From Ecdyonurus torrentis (lineage: Eukaryota > Arthropoda > Insecta > Ephemeroptera > Heptageniidae), in the NCBI GenBank assembly GCA_949318235.1, contig OX439137.1, positions 6,122,641 through 6,186,640 of the forward strand: 64,000 nt of DNA, read 5' to 3'. The notes below the pieces were generated by a model that was given only the letters and a program-made list of their open reading frames with translations, searched no databases and was not told the DNA's origin. Within the stretch, counting starts at the first letter, position 1. The number at the start of each line of letters is the position of its first letter. Positions 15,445-35,873 of the stretch are shown here, in pieces. Both the position numbers and the translations under genes were made by a program.

Positions 15445-15756
15445 CTTTTTATTTTTTTCGTTCTCTACGTAAACATCTGACACGCATATAAATTTATGGA
15501 GACGAAATGAATGCGTAGCGTATCATATATCGTATATTGAACAGTATAAATTAAGTTATATTTCTACATATCAGAACAGATTATGATATGACTCATATTA
15601 ATTTTTTACAGGAAAAAAAAAAAGACTGAAAAAAAAAAAAAAAAAAAAAAAAAAGAAGAAGAAGACAGAGACACAGATTAATGTATGTACAGAGAAAAAC
15701 AAAGCTTTTTATTTTTTATTCATCATGTCTATATCGTACACTTCAGCTACTTCAAA

Positions 15757-15893
15757 TGACTTTTCTTCAGACATTATAGCACATGCATTATAAGTGCAGT
15801 TAAAAAAAAAGAAAGAAAAAAAAAAAGTAGGAATAATGCTTTATATTGTTTGTGCCCGATTGTTCTGGCACGAACAATATAAAGCATTATTCC

Positions 15894-15928
<35 letters not shown>

Positions 15929-15975
15929 TAACTGCACTTATAATGCATGTGTTAATGTCTGAAGGAAAGTCTTCT
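15757..15975. repeat. Long near-perfect palindrome
   Basis: TTCAGACATTA...GCATTATAAGTGCAGTTA at the left mirrors the right. The inner arms GTAGGAATAATGCTTTATAT match perfectly, separated by an A-run in one arm and a T-run in the other, around a loop containing GTGCCCGATTGTTCTGGCAC. Confidence 0.8.
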
Positions 15976-16785
15976 ATCATATGCAAACACATATTTCAAA
16001 GCATATTTCAATAATGCTTCATCGGATCTTATCAAGCTTCAATAATTTATATTATCCTCTACATGGAAATAAATAATAAATGACGTAAGCTGCGCATAGC
16101 ATAGTAATTGTAAGTATATAGATTATGCTGTATTGAACAAGTGCAGTAAATGAGCTCTACTAATAGCATAATTATATTACGTAGTTATATTTGTCCATCA
16201 GTCCATACACATTTTTTTTAATACTTCTACCATATCTGTGGGGTTTACGATGTTTTTTTTATTAAAATTTAATCACATACACTTTGGTAATTGATATATA
16301 ATATATATATAAGCAACCCCGCCCTTTGCGTGATTCTACGAGATATAGCTTTAAAAATCAGAAAAATTGTTTTCGCTTTTATATCTTAAAAAATAATTTC
16401 ATTTTCTGACTTTAAAAAAAATTAATTTATAATTTCTCTCTCTCTCTCTCTCTCTCTTACAAACACACTGTTTATTTCACGATAATTGTGTTTATGTTAA
16501 ATCAATTATTATTGATCTTCATTATATATCACACAGAAAGCTTTTAAAAATAAAAATACCAGAGCAATACTTTATTCCATAGAGAATAAGTAGAGAAATC
16601 CAAAAACAAGAAATTAAGCTGCTGCGCTCCGTGATGAAGTTCGGCGTAAAAGCTATCAACATAGCAACGCTGGAGAGCATAGAAAGTAAATAAATAAATC
16701 TCCCTAGCTGTTTATAGTTAATAATACTGTATAAGCTGGCATCTCGCTAAGTAGAACGAGTTAAGTATTTTTATTACATATTATA

Positions 16786-16849
16786 ACTCCAATTTATATA
16801 TATAATTGCTAAGCATATATGCTTAGCAATTATATATATAAATTGGAGT
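16786..16849. repeat. Perfect 64-bp palindrome without loop
   Basis: Left arm ACTCCAATTTATATATATAA followed by TTGCTAAGCATA; the right arm is its exact complement with no spacer. Confidence 0.9.
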
Positions 16850-17116
16850 ACAGTTTTAAAATAATTATATAGTTTCTTCAGTACAGTTGTATTAATTTCC
16901 AAGTTACGTTTACAGATATGAATTATAAAAATATCTATCGCGACTTTAAACCTCTATAAAAGATTAGCTTAATTTAGTTTCATATTATCATGTGTAGGAG
17001 TATTGATTTTTGTTAACAAATATTCTTACACACGTTTCAGGCACGAGAAATATATAATAGTCTAGCTGCTACATTTGCATTTATATTATTATTATTTTCA
17101 TCTAATTTTTACATAC

Positions 17117-17119
<3 letters not shown>

Positions 17120-17184
<65 letters not shown>
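17120..17184. repeat. (CA)n microsatellite
   Basis: About 32 uninterrupted units. Confidence 0.95.
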
Positions 17185-17187
<3 letters not shown>

Positions 17188-18704
17188 GAAAACAATTTTA
17201 CTTGCTGATATTTTATTATAATTAATAATAATAATATTATATAATAATATAACAATAACATTTTTATGTCTGGTTGTTAATAATTGTTGCAATAACTTAT
17301 GGGGGCGGTAAGAGCAGTCCCTGAGGGAGTACGGGAATAAGTATAAGAATAAAAGTGTTGTAAGAGAAAAGAAACAAAGCCAAAAAGATCAAACAAACGT
17401 ATAATTGTATTTTTAGTGAAAAAAAAAAAGTAAATTTAATTTTAACTTTGCTGCAGTAATAAGCAAAAATACTTATAAATTTTTAAATTATCAAATATAT
17501 AGGGAAGCATGTAAAAGATATATATAATATGCTATAAAAATATAAAGCACTTTTTATCATTATATATACACATAAATATTTATTATTTATAATTGATAGT
17601 TTACATAATATAAAATAATTCATAGAAACATCATAGTATAATACTATAATATATGATAACATTAACTATCATATTAATTTATGTTAATAAAAGCTTAAGA
17701 CCTTATAAAATTATATAAGTTTAATTTAAGATTAAATTATAATATGAACATAATTAATGAATTCTTTAAATTTTTAATGAATGCAATTATCATTTTTTTT
17801 CCTCTTTAACAGAATATAAAATTTTTCTAGCTTATAGATTTTAATATATACACAAAAAATAAATTGTTATTATGCATTTTTTTATTAGAATCTATAATAA
17901 TACTGTATTTATATTTTGTAATAACATTATAGATTAAAAACTAAACTAGAGTACCAAAAAAAAAAAAAAAAAAAAAAAGTTAAAAACATAAAAATTAAAA
18001 TAAATTGATATTTTTCTTTTTTTAAATTAGATAGAAATAAAACTTCAACGTAATTGTTAAAAGTGAATAAAATGTAACGATATTTTGATAGAGGTACTCT
18101 AGACTTATATAATACAAGTAGCAGATAATTATCATCTGGAATAATGGCAACATAATTATTACAATTTTTTAAAAGTATATTACTACATTAATTAAAAACA
18201 TCAAAAGAAATAAAGGGAGGGGGATCTGACTAATTTAATTATTCCTTCTTAATGGGTGTTATCGATGAGAAAACTTTATTATGTATTTTTAATGTTTTCA
18301 AACACATGAAAGAGTAAAAGTATTCAAGTATACCCATTTATTATTTCTTAAACCTTGGTTTAAAGATATTAAAAAAAAAAAATAATAAAAAAAAATACTT
18401 TAAAGGATAGAAAATGGGTATCATTTTTATATACAATACTTTAAAAAAAAGTATTTTCTTTTAAATTAATAAAATATGAATAAATAGTAAAGTAAAGCCA
18501 AACATTAAAATTACATTTTACATTTACATGATGAAAAAACGTCTTTTGATGTTTTGCAATGCATCTTGATTTGATTTTTACTTACACACAAAGAAACAAA
18601 AAGTATAAACCTTAAGTCTGGTGGACTTTCTCAGATCATCCTCTAAATATACATACAAAAAATTACAAAATATGGCATTATACATCCTTCACAGCTAGTA
18701 TATC

Positions 18705-18870
18705 ATCTTAGTGTTGCTATAATGTCCTATAATGACTTTTTATTATTATTTTTTTTTTTTGCTGCAAATGACCTGAAATGAAAAATCTATAATTTGGGGT
18801 TGATCCCATAATATTTTCTTAAGGTCAAGTGGTCATCTGACAGTATAGCGGCACCAAGACGATATAAGAT
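18705..18870. mobile_element. Older family J copy
   Basis: GTGTTGCTATAATGTCCTA at the left and AGTATAGCGGCACCA at the right, with AAGGTCAAGTGG inside; a diverged relative of the element at 46.5 kb. Confidence 0.55.
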
Positions 18871-18917
18871 AACATCATTCTTTTTATCTAAAATAAACTG
18901 CTCCAATTTCTTAAATC

Positions 18918-19168
18918 TTGTACACCTCTGGACACAAGTTTCTGAAAGATTTGTATAGGCAACCACACTATGCTACCATTATGTGACAACTGAAAACGCA
19001 GCAGCCACCTCAGTCCTGTTCAGAATTTTTTTGTTCAGAGATGTACAGCTCTGGTCAAAGTTCCCGAATAATTTGTATAGGCAACCTGCAACCACCCTAT
19101 GTTATGTTTATGAGAAAACGCAGCGGCCGCCTCTGCCCCGTTCGGGAACTTTAGGCCAGAGCTGTACA
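18918..19168. mobile_element. Two adjacent family F elements, one old and one young
   Basis: 19042-19168 is a 127-bp element with ends TGTACAGCTCTGG and CCAGAGCTGTACA and an internal GCGGCCGC. Immediately upstream, 18918-19047 is a diverged copy of the same layout (TGTACACCTCTGG ... GAGATGTACA). Both lie just past the 3' end of the PAH-ZAD gene. Confidence 0.75.
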
Positions 19169-19221
19169 TTTAAAATCATGTTTGTTCAAACGACACAGAT
19201 AAACCAATTGGCAAATTAAAG

Positions 19222-28669
<9,448 letters not shown>

Positions 28670-29308
28670 CTCAACTGATATCTGAAAAAAAAAAAAAAAA
28701 AAAAAAATCTATATATAATTAACAGAAACAATTAATGGTAGTGTAGCAACTCGATGATGCACATGTAAATTAAATAGAAACATCCCAACACACTGGAAAG
28801 CATGCATTATATTGAAATAACATTAAATATATGGTATTGAGTCACCCTCTCAATGGAGTCAATTTTGATATCTGGGGGTCTCTCAAAGCGCGCTATCTAT
28901 TCGTGTGGTTCTAAAATTTTGTGAGCTATGTCATTAAATCCTTATAACCTTCCAGAATTGTGTTTGAAGTTTATAGACCTACCAGGGACTGAGCAATGAG
29001 CCCCAAATAAAAGCGTAAAAGTTCTATTTAAAATACATTGAACCTTATATGGCTCTAGCTAGCAATATTAAAAAGTATAATATTTGAACAAACGACGGTG
29101 ACCAAATATCATACTTTGACGAGATCCATATTACATATCATTAATTGCATTTGATTACAGTATGTACTGTTATGCACGATGAGGTTATATTATAATATTA
29201 GAAGTTGCGTATTTGCATCTTAAATTATTATTATTGCATCTTATATTATTGAAACAAAATGGAAAATAACATTGGTAACTCTGTAAGCATTGTATAAACC
29301 TATAGCTA

Positions 29309-29974
29309 TTAAGGTACTACTTTAGGGTAGGAGTGAAATTTTTTTATCATGACTTTGAATTAAGCTCAGGCTGGTGTACCCAAAAATGAAAAAAAAAAAT
29401 TCTATCTTAAAAACTCTCGTCACAACAGAGCATCAAAGTATCGCAAATGCCCCGCCCTCTAATGCTAATGAATCTATATTTGGACCCCAATTTTGACCAT
29501 TTTCAAATTTTTTTCAGCGGTTAAAAAAAATACTAGCTTGTTCTTCGTGTTGATTTTTAATGAAAAATGATTTTTCAGATTTTTCTAGAAAGAATCTGCC
29601 GAGAAAAAAATTATCGCAAATTGACCCATGTTAATTTGAATATGCAATCTTCATTAATTTTTTTCTCTATAAATGTCTCGTAAAAATCGTTTAAAAAGTC
29701 AAATTCATTAAAACTTGATCTATAGAACACACTAGTATTTTTTGTTTAGAAGTTGATAAAGAAAAATTTTGCACACGGTGAGCTTGAAGTTTTGTATGTT
29801 TTACATGTTAAAGGGGGCGTAACCCAACGACTTTTAATGCTAATTTGCGGAAGATTTGATTTGAGCCGAAACTTTTTGGAGTATAGAGAATTGTTCCTTG
29901 GTTCATTATGAACCTAAAACTTGATATTAAATTAAATTTAACGACAACATCGCTACCCTAAAGTAGTACCTTAA
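29309..29974. mobile_element. TTAA-flanked TIR element, 666 bp (family P)
   Basis: TTAA at each edge, with a perfect 18-bp TIR GGTACTACTTTAGGGTAG at the left and its exact complement at the right. The interior is AT-rich with no open frame of note. Single copy in this window, in the intron or leader region upstream of the PAH-ZAD start codon. Confidence 0.8.
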
Positions 29975-30316
29975 GGAAATTACTTAATTGAATAGATGAA
30001 AGTGAACGAGATGCTTCATTATGTATTATTCTTTCTTTCTTTATCATTTCATGCTATCATATGATTAATAGATCATATACTAATTATCTTTGTTGTTGTT
30101 TTTCTTATCTTTGATTTCATGAAACAATAATTCTTGCTTCCGCACGAGCAAATCCGCTCACTGGAAGCAGCTGTGTTAAATGACCATTGTGAAACATTTT
30201 GTTGTATAAATATGTGTGCTTATAAAAAAAAAAATTTAATATGATGTATAAGACATACATATAATTTTTTATTACATAACAAAATTAACTTTTAAAATCT
30301 AGTACGGTATGTATAC

Positions 30317-30444
30317 TGTACAGCTCTGGCCAAAAGTTCCCGAACGGGGCAGCGGCGGCCGCTGCGTTTTCTCATAAAGATAACATAATATGGTTGCGGG
30401 TTGCCTATGCAAATCGTTCGGGAACTTTTGGCCAGAGCTGTACA
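30317..30444. mobile_element. Family F element, copy 3
   Basis: Nearly identical to the copy at 28.3 kb but inverted relative to it, 2 kb apart. TIR about 29 bp. Confidence 0.85.
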
Positions 30445-30973
30445 TATATGTATGTACTTGTACTACATATGTACGTAAGTTGGCAATTCCATCATAAAAA
30501 CCTAAACAAATGTAATTTTTTATTGCATTTTGATTGTAGAAGTCTGGCATTACATTTTTTTTCTTTTGTTCTTCATAGTGTGCAGCTATAGCACACGCGG
30601 CGGCGGGGTCATCAATCATACACATCATATGACATGGACATGTGCTTATACTCTATTATTATAATTACATAATCATAATAATGTAGAATATATCGTTACA
30701 TAATATCATAATTAACTCTCATGCATAATATTATCATAAATCATACATATATATGTCCGCAAGTATGCATATGCGGAATATGCCTGGTATGCATCATATG
30801 TAAATAAAAAAACAGTAAAGCACATTGAGCATTTTTATGTATGCTGAAACCTGCGGTCGAAGCCGACCAATAAAAATGTTTTTTATGATACAAATTTTAC
30901 ATTACACATGCTAATTTATATATCAAATAATAGCTTGAAATTCAAACTATACAATAATGTTAATTATAATACC

Positions 30974-31090
30974 TTTGTCCGTCATTTAAACGATAAAATT
31001 TAGGAAAATACAATGCACTTTCTTTTCGCACTTTTCCTTCGAAGTGTTGTTGTCGATTTTCTTTTGATATGTGACTGTGACGTCACAAAA
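30974..31090 (-). other. Candidate 5' leader exon of the PAH-ZAD gene
   Basis: On the minus strand this ends in a good donor (AAAG|GTATTA, exon edge 30974). Splicing to the acceptor at 28681 would give a leader with a short upstream frame, ATG at about 30986, reading MTDKDIS then TGA and ending one base before the ATG at 28669. The 5' edge given is arbitrary. This rests on splice-site quality and location only; there is no transcript evidence. Confidence 0.3.
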
Positions 31091-31715
31091 GATTGGCAAA
31101 GACCGCTAAATTTAAAATTTTGAGAGACAGCAAGTGCAAGTGCAGAAATTTTAGTTTAGAAATTATAATTTATTGTTTTCAATCGTCGATGTAATTTTTA
31201 TCAATATTTCGTAATTGTTTGACAGTGTATTGCTATCATTTGAAAATTATTTATTAATATCTTTTATAATTTTTTGAGTTAAACTATTTACACGGAAACA
31301 GTGCGAAACAATGTGTGATTGCTTGCGAATGGTGCGAATCCTGTGCAAATCAGATTCACGCTCAAACCGCTCAAACAGTGCGAATAGTGTTCATCATTTG
31401 TTGTGATTTGGATTTGATTGATTATAGAGCTTATGTAAGCCATTAAAAGTTAATTTATGATTAGATTTGGCAAAGTTATGGTACTTTTTGGTTTATATAA
31501 TCAATTATAATTGAAGATATGCTATTTTAATTTAAGAAAATGTGTTATTCGTTAACAAAAACGGTAAAAAGAAGTGTATTTTGTGTGAACAAGATTGGCC
31601 TGCTCCTCCCATGGTTATGTTTTTTTACTTTATGATTTCGTAACTTCTTCTAAAATTTATGCAAATATCATACATATATTATATTAAATTTTACACATAA
31701 ACATAGTTTATCAAT
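30974..31715. promoter_or_regulatory. Probable divergent promoter between the two ZAD genes
   Basis: This stretch lies between the opposed 5' ends of the PAH-ZAD (minus) and THAP-ZAD (plus) genes. It holds a full CRE-type palindrome TGACGTCA at 31078-31085 and an ATTGG (inverted CCAAT) at 31092-31096, inside sequence less AT-rich than its surroundings and free of identified transposon copies. Bidirectional use is inferred from position only; no TATA box or start site is obvious. Confidence 0.4.
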
Positions 31716-34700
31716 ATGCAATCGTCGGAGATAAAATGTGACTTTCATGGTTGTTTAAACACTTCTTCAAATACCCAGCGTAAAATTTTATTCCACAAAT
31801 TTCCAACAAACAGCAATAGGTAATGTAAACTCTTAATCTGTGATATTATAATCATTTGATTATATTTATGTATATGAACTTCAATTTAATATATTTTAAA
31901 TGTGTTTCAGGTGCGAGAGTTGGTCCAGATCATGTCACATGATCAATCTTGTCAACAAGGACAGTGAAGTCTGCTCCGATCACTTTGAACCTTCTAGCTT
32001 TCTTTCTTGTCAAAAATCAAAATTATATAGAACAGCAAAACCTACAGTTCCGGCTAGAAATGATAATATAGCTAGATTTCCAGAAAAGGATACCCGTAAG
32101 TGTCATACTTTAACAAATCTATGCCATACATTTATTACTTACCGGTATATGCGTACAAAACACACCAATATGCCCCTACATGTTTATCAAGTCCCTATGC
32201 TATTATGTAGTTCAAACCTGTAACTAAAAAAACAATTAAAAAAAAAGCCATATATAGGCTTCTACATATTGTAGCTCAGGTTTCAACTGAAATACAGCGA
32301 TAGTATTCCCGTAGACTACAAAAGTGGCAAAATTATTTGGAGACATGTACTGTAATTGCCATTAAGTATGTACTGTACACAAGATTGCTATATGATATAT
32401 TTTCACCATTAAAACTTTCATTCAAACTTTTCAATGTTTTTCTTAAAGGCGTAGAACATGTTGAACAAAAAAACTTGAAATACTGTACCTGAAAACATAT
32501 CCTGAAAATCAACTTTAGATTCGGCCAGAGTTATTGATTTCTAATTTACATATTCTCAATTCTCAATTCACAAAAATGATGGATGCAGTTATATGATGTC
32601 ACAGCTCGCTTGTTTTACTCACGCATAGACCAGCAAGCTGTGACATTATAAAACCACATCTGACATTTTGTAGATGGAAAGTAAATTAGACATCAAGAAC
32701 TCCGGCCAAATCATCTTGGGTTTCCAGGTATTTAAGGACATAACCTGTCATTAAACAAATTTTTTTTCCAACAAGTTCTTTAGCTTTAAGTGCAGAAAAA
32801 CATATCGATGTTGTTGTGAACAATATGTGTAACTTGTATTTTGTCAGGCGAAGCAAATGTGTAAGTCATTTTTTGTCACGCTAAGCAATATGTGTATCTC
32901 GTTTTTTGTCAAGCTAAGCAAAATGTGTAAGTCGTTCCCGAACGTAATGGAGATGGCGCTCGACTTACACATATTGTTCACAACACAATCGATATACTTC
33001 ATATGAATGGTAATGGAATAACCATATCGTATTATGGTTCATATAGATATTGTTGTCTATCTCGTATTTTATCAAGCAAAGCAAAATGTCTCTTGTTTTT
33101 TGTCTGGCGAAGCAAAATGCCTATCTCGTTTTTTGTCAGCGTAAGCAAAATGTCTATCTCGAGCGCCATCTCCATAATGTTTGGGAACAAGATAGACATT
33201 TTGTTTACGCTGACAAAAAACGAGATTAACATTTTGCTAACACTGACAAAAAAAACGAGATATATATTTTGTTCGCAACAAGATCGATATGCATGATGAA
33301 TAATACAACAATTTACTATTTTAGGTTTGAAAGTGTTACACCTATTTTATTGTATGTATCCTATCCATATACATCATACACATATCCTGTGTTTATTTAC
33401 AGTACTATAAACTTCAACTAAGCTAGTAAAGTATCATTCACATGATAAGTAAATTTGACTTCCGTCAATAAATAAACAAACTTGTAACTTTGTTTATGTT
33501 GTAAAAAATGGAATCTTTCACTTGTTTTTTAACTGACTGGCAAAGTTGGCATCTTCCAGCTTTATATCCATTGCTATCTGTCAAAATGACACAAACTGAT
33601 GAATGCATGTAAATTTATGTGAACAGTTGCATTTTTTTACTTTCCATATTTGTTGATGGATGTCCAATTTATGTGCTGTTTTGTGTACGATACATACCGT
33701 ACGAAATGTTTTTTGTTGTTTTAATTTTCCAGTAAAAAAAATTCTCTGGCTGTGGTTCATATTTTTGATTGGCTGCAGAAATTTGCCATCGTTGTATCAA
33801 GTATCAAAAACAAAATTAAAATTTAATAGTAACAATGTCCCCATGAAATGAGAAAAAAATTATATATATATATATATATATTTCAACGCTGGGTAATATT
33901 AAAAGAAAAAATACCTTCATATGGTACTCCAACTAAGTAAACACTATTTTTTATTTTATTGCGATCAACGTGAAAAATAGCAAACAAGAATCAATATTTA
34001 CCACATATTTCACAATGTATGTTTCTTGTATGTTTGCAGCATGCAGTGTAATCTACCCAATGACTGAAGACTGGGGAGCTTACTTGTGTCGTCTCTGCAC
34101 ACAGCCAGTAACAGTTGACGTACTTGGCAAAAATGCCGATAATGAAAGCAGTGGAGTCCATATCTTTGGTGAAGAGGCTCAAAAACTTCTATTAAGAGAA
34201 AAAATCGATATGTGTCTTCCTTTACCTGTAAGTTAAAAGATACATTTTTAAACATTTTTGGCAAACCATTTTGATATAACTATTTAAAACATTAAAGTAG
34301 AATAACCTAAAAATTAATATCACACACAGATGTGTAAGTTTTGAACTGTTCTGTAACTAGCAGTAGACTTACTTGGCTTAAATAGGCTTTACTATTGCAT
34401 GAGAAAGAGAGAGAGAGAATAATAATTGCCTTCCCCTCCCTCCCCGACTTTTTATATCAGTTAAAAGCCATTGGTAACTACTACTTCCTATGATAAAAGA
34501 AAGCCACAACCTGTACTGTAACCAAAAGGGAAAGAAAAAAATGAACAATAAATAAATAAAAGGAATACAAGTTTTCTCAACTGTACAGTTTCAGACAAAT
34601 GAAAGGTAACCATTTAAACATTGCTAATTTGCATGCCTCAAATTATGAAACGACATTGTTTTGTCATATTCTTGTGTTGTGATGCACGCTCAGGTGGCAT

Positions 34701-35242
34701 TATCTATCAGGTGAGCTGCTTTAGCCAGGAAGCCAAACATACAGTACTGTACCTCGTGATGCACGTGAATATGACGTAATAATATAGTTGTCATATAAGC
34801 TTGAGGCGTGCAAAAAATCAGCAAGTTTAAACAGTTACCTTTCATTTGTCTGAAACTGTACATTGTCATTGTTAGCCCCCAAGCATTCTTACTTATATGG
34901 TTTTATCTTATTTAAGCTCAAAACAGCAGTCGTGTCTTATCACACTTTAGGCTCTGCCCCTGGGATAGCATCCATAAAGTTAGCACAGTCCAAACTCTTA
35001 CCGCTGTAATAAGAAAGGGGATTAAAAGGACCACTGTCCTAGGCTTTAGCCTTACAGATTCTTCTTTCTCCTTTCATAGTCCATTCATCGCAATGCCTTA
35101 CTTTCAACCTTGAAAGGCACTGTAAAGGCATTATGCAATTATAATTTCACTGCATATTTTCTGACCACATTAACTTAAGTTTTACAAATAATGATATTTT
35201 CATAGTTAACTTGTCTTATATACACCATGGAAGCAAAAAAAA

Positions 35243-35275
<33 letters not shown>

Positions 35276-35826
35276 AAAGAGAGGAAAACCAACAAAAACT
35301 TTATCACGATGAAGTCTGTAGCTAGGTGAATATCTTGATGGCATTGTTTACACAAATATTTGCTTTGATTACATTTGTTAACTGTGCTATCAAGATCTTG
35401 ACCTAGCTATGGACTTCTTCGTGATAAGGCGATTTTTGGTCCTTTCCTTTGATAATGTATTTAAACGAAAATGGTTTTTACTTTCTAAGCATTTAATAAT
35501 TATATTATCCACCAAATATTTTACTATTTCTTTGCACGTTTTGTTGCAGGTACAGTTAGAAGATTCCTTGCCAAAGTTTGTATGCCGGCAATGTATGCAA
35601 AGAGTGATCATCACTGCAGATGCGTTACATTCATTCCAAGCTGCTGATGGAAAACTGAGAGCAGAACTGAGAAGCAAGGGTAATCTTCAGGTATATAACA
35701 GTTTTTTTATTGCTCACTTGTTAATAAGTAAACTTACATGCAGTTATTAAATATATTTAAAAAAAAAAAAAGCCTTTGCTAAGAAATGCATTATTGCGGT
35801 TGTGTATTTAAAGGGGTAGTCAACAA

Positions 35827-35873
<47 letters not shown>

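Larger units (their letters stand above)
11780..15630. repeat. Pair of diverged duplicated blocks
   Basis: 11780-12105 matches 14310-14614 (shared TTTAATTGCAGCGTTTTTAT and GAAATATGCGGGG). 13446-13620 matches 15455-15625 (shared CTGACACGCATATAAATTTA). Each block also contains a family A-H pair. About 750 bp (12106-12834) is present only in the left block. No coding potential was seen. Confidence 0.65.
15976..18704. other. Non-coding stretch downstream of the PAH-ZAD gene
   Basis: Contains the 64-bp palindrome and a (CA)n tract; otherwise AT-rich. A 35-codon open stretch at about 16595-16695, with codons richer in GC than its surroundings, has no recognisable product. Confidence 0.45.

Noticed and set aside
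16595..16695. 35-codon GC-richer open stretch as a terminal exon
   Set aside because: No partner exon, no recognisable family, and too short to support.
31900..32223. Intronless 107-aa reading starting at ATG 31900
   Set aside because: That ATG lies in the acceptor region of intron 1; the spliced model with the upstream exon restores the full THAP domain.
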